Assembly: GCA_023014365.1 (NCBI GenBank)
Contig: JAEBUN010000032.1
Location: 186,001 to 250,000, forward strand
DNA length: 64,000 nucleotides
From: Lepiota brunneoincarnata
Taxonomy: Eukaryota; Basidiomycota; Agaricomycetes; Agaricales; Agaricaceae
Reading direction: 5' to 3'
The notes under the pieces are model-generated. The model was given only the letters and a program-made list of their open reading frames with translations, did not search any database and had not been told where the DNA came from. Position 1 is the first letter of the stretch, and each line of letters begins with the position of its first letter. The position numbers were made by a program, and so were the translations under genes. Of this stretch, positions 24,290 to 35,401 are shown one piece after another.

Positions 24290-25221
24290 GCCACCCTTCT
24301 TGTTGGGTGGGCTTCCTCCCTTCTCCCCATCTTTCCTCTCACTGACTGGCTTCTTCGGGTTAGGACACTCTCTCTTCCAATGCTCTCCGCCACAATTCCA
24401 GCATGGACCTTTTTTCTTTCCTTTTCCTTTTGGCTTTCCACTCCCGTTGCTACCCTCAGCTACCAAAGCGTCATCCTGCTTGGATTTGGCATTGCCAACC
24501 CTGGATCGCTCAGGGCAGCCTCAGTCCCATTCATCACTGATCAGTATGATTAGGATTTCGGGCTCAATGGTGTAATGGAGGGAACTGTGAAGTCAGGCAG
24601 CAGAGAGCTGGTTGGCAGTGTACGTTGATAGCCAGTGAGGTAGGGATTGGAGTATAGCACTCCTGTAGTCATCATCACTAATTGTGACACCCACAGCACC
24701 TAATTCGGCCTTTTGAGATTGGATCTTGTTCAGGAACAAACATACATCACCCCAGTCAGGACATTTCATGGTCATAAACTCGCAACGGAGCCGTGCTTGT
24801 GAGAATGTGCTTTTGTAAGTGTATTCTTGCGTTATGGCATCCCACATCGCTTTGACTGTGTGGTGTCCAGCTGTGACCATTAGCGTGGAGTCTGGGAGGC
24901 GTTGGGCAAGCAAGGAGTGAGCAATATTCTCGTTTCTTTGCCATGCTTGATTGTCTCAGCAGTGATGACAGGGGCAGTAGGTACTGTGGTAGGGGCAGGT
25001 GCTGGTGTAGCAGCAGCCTGGGGAGTAGTGGTGGAAGGAGTGATAGTCGTTTGAGGGGTTGGGAGTATGGGACATGGTGTGCTGCTGTCAAAATGGCCCC
25101 ACAGCCCTTTGCCTTGGATCACAGTCCGTGAATGTAGCAAGAAGATTGCCCAGTTTCCTCTGGACACATCCAACTTTGGCACTGACATGGGGAGTACACC
25201 ATTTACGGTAGACATTGCCAC
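24290..25221 (-). pseudogene. Copia-type gag relic (UBN2-like, CCHC zinc knuckle)
   Basis: The minus-strand frame from 25221 reads PKLDVSRGNWAIFLLHSR and VIQGKGLWGHFD. After a frameshift near 24930 come VKAMWDAITQEYTYKS, MKCPDWGDVCLFLNKIQSQK and DYRSAILQSLPHWL. A stop near 24594 follows, then a zinc knuckle CWNCGGEHWKREC (C-x2-C-x4-H-x4-C). This matches the gag of Ty1/Copia elements in fungi, the capsid and nucleocapsid protein that packages element RNA. Protease, integrase and reverse transcriptase are absent: the coding sequence is cut by LTR copy B at its 3' end. Confidence 0.8.
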
Positions 25222-25276
25222 AATATATCTGTAGGTTTGATTGTCTTAGTAGCACAACGGGTCGGGGCCCATCACC

Positions 25277-25457
25277 TGTAGAACAATGTAAGATATACTA
25301 CAAACAAGTTAGTACAGTAATTAGTAGTATGAATAAAGTACTCACTTCAGTCGCGACGTGTGAGCTGAAGTGCAACTACATAATGTTTGCTATTTATAAA
25401 ATACTACAGTACACACGCTTGTCCGAAGACAATAAGCACAATATCATGTAGATAACA
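25277..25457 (-). repeat. Putative short 5' LTR of the Copia relic
   Basis: On the minus strand a 181-bp segment starts TGTTATCTACATG and ends TTGTTCTACA about 55 bases upstream of the gag start. It contains TATAAATAG. The position, TG...CA ends and TATA-like box fit a short Copia LTR, but no second copy is present in the window, so the call is tentative. Confidence 0.4.
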
Positions 25458-25804
25458 GACAGAGGAAGACAGTAAAGGCATAGTAGAAGTGGTACAAATG
25501 GTAGAGACTGTGCAAAAGCAATGGAGCGTGGGAGATGGGACAATAGCGGAGGGTGTGAAAGGAATGCCAGTGAAACAGAGATTGGAACTTGGCATGCATT
25601 TGTGAGCCTGACACCATCATCACAAGAGATTGTATCCTATTGTGATTTGCGGCTCTGTGCAATATTACTTGCCATCCAAAATTCCACTGGTGAGAAAGAA
25701 GCATGGATTACCAAAGGCATAGAAAAAGAACTGGTATGTGTGTGATGATTGACATTTTCTTAGCTCATTCTGATTGTTGCCATTTGACATGATGTTAGCA
25801 TTTC

Positions 25805-28456
25805 TTGATGATTGCCATCAGCTTGGCCATGGCAAGCAGCCAATTGCTGAACATGCCACTGGTTACACAATACCTGGCCCAGCACCACCTAGACCCACAC
25901 ACAGAAAACATGCTAGATCTGGCCATGCTTCTCTCCCTCGATGCTGGAAATCATCCAAGCCACCCAACTGGCACTGCCCCAAGCTATATCGCTGATTGGT
26001 GGGAACATAACACAGCACCAAGCAAGGATGATTTTATTAATGTTACAAATGTGACTGAATGCCTGGAGCATCATTACAAAGTGATGCAGTCGAGCTATGC
26101 TGTGGCCCCCTCCTATTCCACCTTGGATAAGTGCCCATTTGCACCTGAACCCCACCTTGACAAAGGGTGCCCCAGATGCAAAATGTACCGTGGTGCTGCC
26201 ATGGATGCACTCCATCAATTATATAGCCTCCAAATAAAGATACAGACTGCTGAGGCTTCTGCCAAGAATGAATGGCTCCTCATAATGCGGCGAGCCTCTG
26301 CAGTTCATCAGCTTCATGAGCAGGCCACTCTGAAGGAAATGGAAGTCCCATCACTTGGGTATCAATCAGGTTCAGCTGACGGCAATGCACAAGGCAGCTT
26401 GCCAGCTGCGACACTAGCCACCAGCACCTCAAGCATAAAGGCTGGAGCTTTGGCAATAATGGTGGCCACATCATGACCTCAACAGCGCAAAACCCGGAAT
26501 ACTTCAGGGCCTGTGACACTGAAGCCAATGCCTTCTCAAATCAAGGCCCCAACAAATCCTGAATTGGCTGAACAATTCAGGGAACATTCAAGCACTGAGC
26601 ACCAGCGGCTTCAGAGTGAACCATCACTCAAATGGATGTGGAGAGTGGATCTTGATAACAATGATATCCAGCAGATGTGCCATGCTGCCGACAATAATTA
26701 CAAGGTCCCTCACTCTGGGTATGATTGTTCCCTCCAGCAAGGTCATTTCCAAGGAGAGGATTCCATAATGCCTTCTCTCCCAGGCTCAGGTACATGACAA
26801 CCATCTTCTATCCTGTCAAATCAACCTGGCCAGACTGAGTTACATTCTGATGATATACTGGCACACTTTCAGGCCTTCCCCCTTTCCTGTGTGCATCAGG
26901 TGGACACTCACACACCCCATTCACCATCACCATCTTTTGCATCACCCCCATCACCATCTGCTGTATTCACTTACTTGTTGCCAAGCACTGGGCCTGCTGG
27001 CCATGTTGTTGCTGAACCTACCCTTCCTGTGCCACACGAAGGAGCCTCAGATGCTCCCTTTCCCATCCAACCATTGCCACCCTCTCCATCCCCTACCATT
27101 CACCGCATGGACACTGCCAGTGCACTCCAATGCTCGCTGAGACTACCCATTCCCTGCAATGTCCCTGACACACAGTTTAGGACTCTTTTCTTGTCCTTGG
27201 CCAACTCATCCAATGATGGTCTTCTTTCTGCAGCTGTATTAGCACTCCATCTTGCCGCTCCCTTGCCAACTCCCATCTTGCCTGAAGCCAGGTCTGCCAT
27301 GGCTGGCTTATTTGCGCATCATTGCCTCAGGTCAGGCTTGAGTGGCCGGAGCCTGGACTCCGATATTCTTGCAAATGCCACTTATGCCCTTGATAATGCT
27401 GCTGCCATGCTATCGGCTATAGCAGCTGAAGACATTGTGTCAATGACTGGCCCCCACTCCTCAACCTCTTCTTCTTCAACTGGCTGGAGCTCAAGCTCTG
27501 CCATTCTTACAGATGCCACTCATTGCCTGCATGATGCCTCCCTTGGTCTCTTGAATGTATTCAATCACAGCAGCCTTGCTCTCACCAATCCTCACCCCCA
27601 AACTCCCAGTTCAAGTAGTAGCAGTGTGGCCTCCGCTGCCCTTGCTGATGCCACTTATGCCCTCGATGTTGCCATGGACATGGCAACCCTCTCATTATCT
27701 GCATCCAATAATTGTTAAGGGAAGATAAGGCACTAGAACCAAGTTGATATTCAGGTGGCGATCACAATTGCCACCCACGCTATATATATACATAGTGGTC
27801 TGCACACAGACCGGGTAACTAAATACTACAATAGCTACCAGTAATAACATACGCAAACAATAGACAAACAACTAATAGTAATAAGTCATCCATGGATCGG
27901 GCTTGGGGATGGGGGTGGCCAAAGGCTGAGACTGGGCTTGGGCATTGGGTGTTGGCTAGGGAGGCCAAGCCCAGACGTCCAACCACAGGTCCCTAGGCAT
28001 ACCTTGTGTAAGGGGGGGCATATGCTGCCAGTCCCCTTACAATAATCCCCTGGCAGTGGGTGACCAGGGCCACAACATCTTTGCAGAATCTCCTCAATCA
28101 GTCACAAGTGGCAGCAGCCTTGATTCTGGTGTCCTTGCTGATGCCACCACTGCCCTTCACAATGTTACCACATGTGAGTCGGCCAGCACCTGAACCCTAC
28201 TGAAACTTACAAATTTCCTCCCCACTCAGATGACAATCATAGTTCAGGTGGGGAAATCTTTGATGAATCAGACACATCCTCCTCCCCTTCTCTCTCCCCT
28301 GTCATTGCTTTCCAAGCACTTTGCCTGCCTCCCTGCCCCCCCAGCTCAGCCCAACTTCTTTTGTCAGGGGAAGCAGCTGATCAAGGTACATCATGCTCTG
28401 CCACCTATACTGCTGAGGACTTTCAGACATTTCACAACCCTGATGACTATGCATAA
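25805..28456 (+). pseudogene. Unknown multi-exon gene with internal ATYAL repeats, broken by a solo LTR
   Basis: A long frame starts near 25805 (IAISLAMASSQLLNMPL). It contains CPFAPEPHLDKGCPRCKMYR and coiled-coil-like Gln/Leu/Glu segments. A TGA at 26474-26476 follows VATS and is readable as a former CGA, and the same frame runs on to about 26790. A second long frame (from about 26830 to 27712) includes QTELHSDDILAHFQAFPLSC and a Pro/Ser region. Three degenerate repeats then follow: SDILANATYALDNAA, SAILTDATHCLHDAS and AALADATYALDVA. The solo LTR at 27713-28041 cuts the frame; across it the frame resumes and gives a fourth repeat, GVLADATTALHNVTT. A 56-nt intron (28174-28229) and a last exon end at TAA 28454-28456. 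The junction near 26.8 kb does not close. I recognise no family. Confidence 0.5.
27713..28041 (+). repeat. Solo LTR (329 bp), target-site duplication ATAAT
   Basis: The sequence starts TGTTAAGGGAAGATAAGG and ends GTCCCCTTACA, flanked by ATAAT at 27708-27712 and 28042-28046. The apparent stop of the long upstream frame (TGT TAA) is LTR sequence. Removing the LTR and one duplication restores the frame exactly. Confidence 0.88.
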
Positions 28457-29082
28457 ATACCTCTAGTTTGTTTTTTATGTATAATAAATAAACCAAATGC
28501 ATGGTATTCATGGTCCCTTGTATTTTTCAAATGCCACATGGCCTCCTGCCTGGTCCATTGCATCAGCTTTTGCCATTGACATTTTGCCAACTTACATCCC
28601 AGCAATTCTTGAACTGATGCTGGCCGACTGCCAGCTGGCCTCAGCACAAGCTATGGCTCACAGAATGTATGGTTGGTGGTGTACTGTCACACAGACTATT
28701 GTAGTACCTATGCTGCTGGTTCCACCCCATTGTCTGGCACCTGTATCACATCCGGCATTTGATTTGTCAATATTTCCAGCATTCACAAATGTATCATACT
28801 CGTCACTTTGCCACATACATTCTAATATGGAAGGATGGTTATATCTAGGTTGTGCCAGCCCACCCCTCCCAGATTGTCACTTTCCACTCCCTAACCCAGA
28901 ATTTCTAGTACCCATGATCCTGACCTCTTAGGACCTCTTTGACCGTGGGATAAGGCCCGGGCATGAAGATTTATGGTGAGGTAGCAAAGCCAGTGGGCCC
29001 ACTGGCTCCCCTTCACTTGATACAGTGTATGTGTTCACCAGCCCCACTCACTCAATATACTGTAGGTTGACTACCTGTTGGT
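28457..29082. other. Region with one unrecognised ORF
   Basis: A plus-strand frame at 28497-28931 (about 144 codons) includes VSHPAFDLSIFPAFTNVSY and hydrophobic stretches, but I do not recognise it. It may be the decayed remainder of the unit upstream. The Gypsy element begins at 29088 after target duplication GAGGT. Confidence 0.35.
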
Positions 29083-29087
29083 GAGGT

Positions 29088-29750
29088 TGTTAGAGCCAGT
29101 GCGGATCAGGACCAAAGCGGAGGGTCGGGGTGGTGTCCTTGGTATAAGGTAACTGGGGGACAGGGTGAAGTCAGTATGTAGACTTCGGGACCGAGGCAGA
29201 GTACATCAGGCAGGGAGTTGGACTTGCGGCCTCAGCGTATGTGCTGTGCCCTCCTGCTGTCCCAGTCCATATTTCAGGAAGTCGGAGCCGAAGCGGAGCA
29301 AGGCAGAAGAGAGGAGAGGATATGGAACAGGGAGCTGGTCCGCTGCTCAATTCAATTATCAGACTGAGGAGTACAAGCCAAGTACCTACGGTATATATAC
29401 TACTGGCCTTACAAACTATGACTCATACTGACTACGTGCGGAGTGAAGTGGAGACCAATATGGTTACAAACAGATTACAAATGGGTTATGAATGGAATGG
29501 AAACTGGCACAGGTATGGAGACTGGTAACTTACCCTGACTATGGGCGGAGAATGGAGAACTGGGATATAGAGACACTGAGAGTCAGGTGACTATGGCATG
29601 TGTGGAGGTGATCATGTGACCAGGGCAATGGGTTGTAGTTGGAGCGAGTCGGGGCCAAGTCGGAGGGCAAAGGGTTGTCGTGTGGGAGCACACATGGGGT
29701 TGAGAAGCTGAAGTTTAATGATTAGGCTCTGAGTTGGCATGGATATGACA
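29088..29750 (-). repeat. Gypsy chromovirus 3' LTR
   Basis: On the plus strand it runs TGTTAGAGCCAGTGC...GGATATGACA (663 bp). The other LTR of the element is 665 bp. The two differ mainly by C/T and G/A changes at CpG positions (for example GAGTGAAGTGGAG here against GAGCAAAGCAGAG there). Those differences arose mostly after insertion. Confidence 0.95.
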
Positions 29751-30486
29751 GTGTTCCCCCTTTAGGGCTGAGCCTCGAGGCCCAAGGTGGTCTAGACCGG
29801 AGCCCATCAGAAATCTCCATCAAGGTATAAAAACTGAGTGAACTGGTTTGGGTTGGGAGAGCACAACTTAACCCCATACTCCCATGAGCAGACAACCATC
29901 CCAACAACCGACTGCCGCAGAGCGCAAGGTGCAACTGCTGAGGGAGAAGGCTGAGAGAGAGGAGTGGGAGTGGCTGGAAATTGAGAGGTTGGAGGAGGAG
30001 GAGCAACGAGAAGAGGAGGAGTGGCAATGGCTGATAGCATTGCGTCAGCGACAAGCGGAGGAGTGGGTGAGGGAGCATATGGTGGAAGAGATCAGGCAGC
30101 AACAAGACGAGGCTGCCAAGGCAGAGCGTTGGGCAATTTGGGCCCAACTCATTGCAATGACTATGGGGGCCTCGTCAGAGCCATCCGCTGGAAGAACTGA
30201 TGCAGGTAGATACGGAGGAGTTGGATTCTGAATACACAGATAGGGACAAGGCAAGAGATGAGGAGGAGGAGGTCTCTGATGATTCAGGGGATAAGGGTAA
30301 GGGGAAGGCAAAGGCGAGGGTGGCCCCACGATGGGGCATCAAACATGTATTCGGGGGTGGTAATCTGTGTTGGAGATGTCAGTGGGACGAGGTCTGGTGT
30401 GAGATTGTCAGGCAGGTAAGCAGTTACAAGTTTCCAGAGAAATAATAATTGCTGACAGAAGTCCCAGCAACACTAGGAGTTGCCGT

Positions 30487-31787
30487 TGAAAAGGTAGAAA
30501 CTTTCGTAGGTTTTAATATAGATAGTGGGCTTGTTTTCACTAAGCTTAGCCGCAATTCAATAAGCTTAAGCTAATACAAGTGGAATGAGATAGATAATGA
30601 ACAGTTTCGTCTTTTAGGGTGTTCTGGGGGTGCATTCTGACAGCGAAATTCAAGAGAGTAGTGTTTTTAGAGGTTAACAAACAGCCGTTGAAGTTACCTT
30701 AGCCATACAGTGCAACAATGAAAGGACAATCCCTGTCAATTCAAAGCGCAGGGTCTCTGGTCTCTGGTCTCTGGTCTCTGAACTCTGGTCTCTGTCTCTG
30801 TCTCTGTCTCTAGCACTCTGGAACTCTAAACTCTGAACTCTGGTCTCTGTCTCTGTCTCTGGGTTGGTCGACGACCGAAGAAATCACACTTAACAATGCA
30901 CACTAAATAGCCCTCTGAAACCGTTCTTGATCATGGCTCACAGACTTGCATGTGGAAGTGGGGATGAGACCTCTTGCTTCTCCACAAACAAGTGCGACCA
31001 TATTTATATTGTTTAGATACATACGAGAGATAGTAAATATGAAATAGAAAACAATAAGCTTAATTGTTACAGGCACTGTAGAACATTTTGGAAGGTTCGG
31101 CAGCATTTCTACCTCACCCTGGGTTATGGGTTTTTCTCTGATTAATGAATGGCAATCCAGCCAGACATGTTCTGTGCTCGTCTGCATTATTCTGCATCCA
31201 CGCAAGCGCATTAAGTTTCCGGATCAATTATGATCAGAATGTATAGCGGATGGACAATCCCTTGATCTGTTGTAATTAATCTCAGTTAAGCAGTATGCCG
31301 AAGTGCCGGGACCCACAAAGCACTTGTTAATTAGGAGTCTTTGATATTTCTAGGGTTTTGGGCATCGGGTATTGCCTCCCAAACGTTGGACGTTCTGTTC
31401 CATGGTCCGGTCATCATTATTGAACTCGCTATAGATGTAATACGCCTGCGACAGCCGCTAGGTACATTCTTTTATGTTCAAATGCATTCGGGTTCATCAG
31501 AAAACTGCTCGTAAGGTCCCTTGATGCGACCGGGGTATACTCGATAGGCTATGTAGAGTCCTGAATCCCTCCGGAGAGCGTTCTGATAGCTTGGTTCACT
31601 AAGCTTAGTGATAATGAACTGGTTTGAACATGTCTGAGGCTCGAGTATCCTCAATTCGGTTGAACTGGCTACTACGGGATATAGTACCAATCCTCTATAG
31701 AGTTCTTTAATGATATAGCCAATGATCCTATGTAGAGAATCGTTCCAGAGTACGGAATTCATGTATAGGCGTGAAATCGGCGTATCA
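30487..31787 (-). repeat. 1.3-kb LTR family, copy 1, inside the Gypsy element
   Basis: On the minus strand it runs from TGATACGCCGATTTCACG to CTACCTTTTCA. Copy 2 at 34098-35397 is nearly identical apart from C/T and G/A changes. The four flanking bases on the plus strand are CCGT (30483-30486) and CTGT (31788-31791), one CpG transition apart. It cuts the Gypsy accessory gene. No coding region longer than about 120 codons is convincing. I take it as a solo LTR; the TG...CA ends and 4-bp duplication are the support. Confidence 0.65.
30751..30870 (+). repeat. GGTCTCT / TCTCTG microsatellite within the 1.3-kb LTR
   Basis: Short runs of GGTCTCT and TCTCTG units alternate with AACTCTGG. The same array lies in copy 2 at about 34361-34471, so it was present before the copies separated. 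Confidence 0.85.
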
Positions 31788-32383
31788 CTGTCGGTGTAGC
31801 AAGATGAAGAAACGATGTGGGGGTCAAGAAGAGGCGGAGCCAAGCGGGGCCAGAGGGATGCCCAGCCAGCAATTTGAAGGTGGGTAGGGGTTTCTGACTG
31901 TGAGGTTTGCTGACCAATGATTTTTTAGAGCTGAAGCAACTCATCGAGGAGGGGCAACAGGAGACCCTCAAATGGGTCAATATCATGGAAGTGCGGCTCA
32001 TACAGGCCATTGCTTGATTGGGGGAGAGGGTGGACAAGGTCAAGTGGGTGGTGGGCCGCTATGAGCAACTGCGGCGCTGGGAGGCACAGGTGGACCGTAA
32101 TTGGTCGAGTGGGAATGTTTCAGAGATGGAAGGTTCGGAGGAGAGTGTTGGGGCCACTTTGGAAAAGGAGGGGGATGGTAACTGGTTGAGTGGGGGTATT
32201 ATGGAGATGGAGGAGATGGAGGGGTCGGAGAGCATCAGAGGCATTTTGGAAGAGGAGGTGCAAGGTATGATGGAGGATGCAGCGGCACCACCCCACACCT
32301 CTAGGAATGATATGGACAGGTAGTTTGTACTTGTCCAATAAATTTTTTTTGTTTCTTGGTGTGGTGGGTGGTCAGCGGAAAAT

Positions 32384-34093
32384 TCAGAGTGAATGGAGGG
32401 GGCCAGGCTTAGCAGGGTAAGAGGAATGGAAAGCCTCTACTAGATTGGTAGCATGTTCAAGCTTGGTAGCCGGTAACCATGAGGATTCTTCTTCAGTATC
32501 TTCATAACCTAACCAGATGACTTTATAAAGGAGCTTGCATGTGCGGCGCCAATCAATCCTCGAGTCAACAATATGGGCGATCTCGTATTCTGGTTCACCG
32601 TCAATAGAAACTGGCACAGGTGGTGGGTCCAATCAGGTGGGTATGGTATTAGGTGTGGCCGGTTCAAGCATAGAAACATGGAAAACTGGGTGTACTCCAC
32701 GCATGGAGTCAGGGAGTCAGAGGGTGAAGGAGTGGGTACCTGCTTGGGTGATGATCTCATAGGGTCCAAGGAACTTTTTGGAGAGCTTTTTGGAGGGATG
32801 GGTGGTGCGGAAGAACTGGGCTTTAACAAACACTTTTTGCCCAACCTTGAAGTCCAGAGCCAGGAGACGGCAGGTGTCGGCAGAGGTCTGGTATCGTTGC
32901 TGGGCTAACACTATTTCTGACTTCAAGGTGGTATGTAGGTCGTCGAGATCAACCACAAAATGGCGGGCCCGAGCAGAGGCGAGATCACATTCAGGATGAA
33001 CTGTGATGTTTGGATGGTATCCCTTATTAGCAAAGAACAGGGAGATACCGGTGGTGGCACTAGGGGCGTTGTTGTAAGCAAACTCAACTAGTGGTAGTAA
33101 TTCAGACCAATTGTCCTGTTGGTAGTTACAGTAGACCCAGAGGTATTGTTCCAGGGTCTGGTTGGTGTGTTCCATCTGTCCATCGCCTTCTGGGTGGTAG
33201 CCCAAAGTGAAGTGTAGTTTCATGTCGAGGGCTTGTCCCAATGAGTGGAAGAAGTGAGAGATGAATTTGGAGCCATGGTCGGAGGTAACATATTCGGGTA
33301 CGCCGTGCTTGGAGAAGATGTGGAGGATGAATAGGCAGGCGAGGTTGGAGGAAGTGACGGTATTGTAGGTGGGGATGAATAGGGATTGTTTGGTGAGTCT
33401 GTCGACTACTACTAGGATGACATTGTAGCCAGAAGAGGTGGGGAGTTTCTTGATGAAGTCCATGGAGATTGAATTCCAAGGGCGTTTGGGGATGGGGAGT
33501 TGCTTGAGGAGACTGTAGGGGTGGTGGTGCTGGGGTTTAGACCTCATACAGGTGACACAAGACTTACAGAACTCCTTGACAAAGGTGCGGACACTAGGCC
33601 AGGTGTATTCGTGCTGGATGAGTTCCAGCATTTTATTCTGACCAAAGTGGCCGGCTAGGACATGATCGTGCTTGTACTGGAGGACCCAAAGTCGGAGATT
33701 GTCAGTGTCAGGGATGTAGATTCTGTTGTCTAGGAGGAGGAAACCTTTATCATTTACTGACCAATGGCCTTCTGGGCTGGCAAGATGGGCGGAAGCAGTC
33801 AGGTCCACTGGTAGGGTGGTGAGGATGTTTTGGTGTAGCTGATCGAGGTCCATGACTACAGCTGCACAAAGGGAAGGGGTGTAAAGAGTAGTGGCATGGA
33901 CGGAGGCCGCAAGCTGTTCATGGGTGAACACAGGCCAGAAGTTGTGCAGGTTGACTGATGCATAGTTGCTATTCCCCCCTTTAGGGTAGACGTCCCATTG
34001 TCTAGTTAGGGCATCAGGTTTGGTGCTGAGGCGGCCAGGTCGGAACCGGATGGCAAGGTGGAATTGGGACAGGAACTCGGACCAACAAGCTTG
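32384..34093 (-). pseudogene. Gypsy pol, 3' part: RNase H end, integrase and chromodomain
   Basis: The frame starts at QACWSEFLSQFHLAIRF, the end of RNase H, cut at its 5' side by the LTR at 34098. The HHCC zinc domain follows (HVLAGHFGQNK to CKSCVTCMRSK), then the integrase core with SMDFIKKLP, TSDHGSKF and NQTLEQYL, supplying D, D and E. Next is the integrase C-terminal domain (VGQKVFVKAQ to LSKKFLGPYEI). One in-frame TGA at 32717-32719 replaces an arginine before LPDSMRG. The C-terminus HPVFHVSMLEPA and EYEIAHIVDSRIDW to WLPATKLEHA is a chromodomain, which places the element among chromoviruses that target modified chromatin. The stop is at 32384. Confidence 0.92.
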
Positions 34094-34097
34094 GCGG

Positions 34098-35397
34098 TGA
34101 AAAGGAAGAAACTTTGTAGATTTTAATATAGATAGTGGGCTTGTTTTCACTAAGCTTAGCCGCAATTTGATAAGCTTAAGCTAATACAAGTGGAATGATA
34201 TAGATAATGAACAGTTTCGTCTTTTAGGGTGTTCTGGGGGTGCGTTCTGACAGTGAAATTCAAGAGAGTAGTGTTTTTAGAGGTTAACGAACAGCCATTG
34301 AAGTTATCTTAGCCGTACGGTGCAACAATGAAAGGACAATCCCTGTCAATTCAAAGCGCTGGGTCTCTGGTCTCTGGTCTCTGGTCTCTGAACTCTGGTC
34401 TCTGTCTCTGTCTCTGTCTCTAACACTCTGGAACTCTAAACTCTGAACTCTGGTCTCTGTCTCTGTCTCTGGGTTGGTTGACGACCGAAGAAATCACACT
34501 TAACGACACACACTAAATAGCCCTCTGAAACCGTTCTTGATCACGGCTTGCAGACTTGTGTGTGGAAGCGGGGGTGAGACCTCTTGCTTCTTCACGAACA
34601 AGTGCGACTGTATTTATATTGTTTAGATACATACGGGAGATAGTAAATATGAAATAGAAAACAATAAGCTTAATTGTTACAGGCACTGTAGAACATTTTG
34701 GAAGGTTCGGCAGCATTTCTACCTCACCCTGGGTTATGGGTTTTTCTCTGATTAACGAATGGCAATCCAGCCAGACGTGTTCCGTGCTCATCTGCATTAT
34801 TCTGCGTCCACGTGAGCGCGTTAAGTTTCCGGATCAATTATGATTGGAATGTATAGCGGATGGACAATTCCTTGATCCGTTGTAATTAATCTCAGTTAAG
34901 CAGTATGCTGAAGTGCCGGGACCCCCAAAGCACTTGTTAATTAGGAGTCTTTGATATTTCTAGGTTTTTGGGCATCGGGTATTGCCTCCCGAACGTTGGA
35001 CGTTCCGTTCCGTGGTCCGGTCATCATTATTGAACTTGCTATAGACGTAATACGCCTGCGACAGCCGCTAGGTACATTCTTTTATGTTTAAACGCATTCG
35101 GGTTCATCAGAAAACTGCTCGTAAGGTCCCTTGATGCGACTGGGGTATACTCGATAGGCTATGTAGAGTCCTGAATCCCTCCGGAGAGCGTTCTGATAGC
35201 TTGGTTCACTAAGCTTAGTGATAATGAGCTGGTTTGAACACTTCCGAGGCTCGAATATCCTTAGTTTGGTCGAACTGGCTACTACGGGATATAGTACCAA
35301 TCCTCTATAGAGTTCTTTAATGATATAGCCAATGATTCTATGTAGAGAATCGTTCCTGAGTACGGAATTCATGTATAGGCGTGAAATCGGCGTATCA
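34098..35397 (-). repeat. 1.3-kb LTR family, copy 2, inside Gypsy RNase H
   Basis: Ends are identical to copy 1. The flanking four bases on the plus strand are GCGG (34094-34097) and GCAG (35398-35401), differing by one CpG transition. Skipping the insert plus one duplication rejoins the Gypsy frame as VLTHRQACWSEF, which is the expected RNase H sequence and confirms both borders and the 4-bp duplication. Confidence 0.8.
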
Positions 35398-35401
35398 GCA
35401 G

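Larger units (their letters stand above)
29884..32323 (+). pseudogene. Convergent accessory gene of the Gypsy element, Zn2Cys6-like, split by an LTR
   Basis: The gene lies on the strand opposite to gag-pol, between the 3' LTR and pol. It starts MSRQPSQQPTAAERKVQ and has a long Glu/Arg/Trp-rich coiled-coil region (29884-30160). An acidic segment with SDDSGDKGKGKAK follows, then CWRCQWDEVWCE (C-x2-C-x6-C). About ten codons later comes SCRRCSKMKKRCGG (C-x2-C-x6-C), but only when the 1.3-kb LTR at 30487-31787 is skipped. The C-terminal part has ELKQLIEEGQQETLKWVN, a TGA in place of an expected arginine near 32017, then VDKVKWVVGRYEQLRRW, ending at 32323. Two C-x2-C-x6-C clusters are the spacing of fungal Zn2Cys6 DNA-binding domains. 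The presumed intron after 30415 does not close in phase, and there is a frameshift near 30200. Role unknown; DNA or RNA binding is an inference. Confidence 0.55.

Noticed and set aside
26850..27140. Frame with His/Leu runs (HHHHLLHH type) at 26850-27140
   Set aside because: It overlaps the long repeat-containing frame in another phase and arises from CACCATCAC-like codons.
30735..30870. CRISPR-like array
   Set aside because: The GGTCTCT/TCTCTG units are simple repeats without spacers, in a eukaryotic LTR.
30487..35397. The two 1.3-kb repeats as LTRs of one element spanning 30487-35397
   Set aside because: The DNA between them is continuous with the surrounding Gypsy element, and each copy has its own 4-bp flanking duplication.
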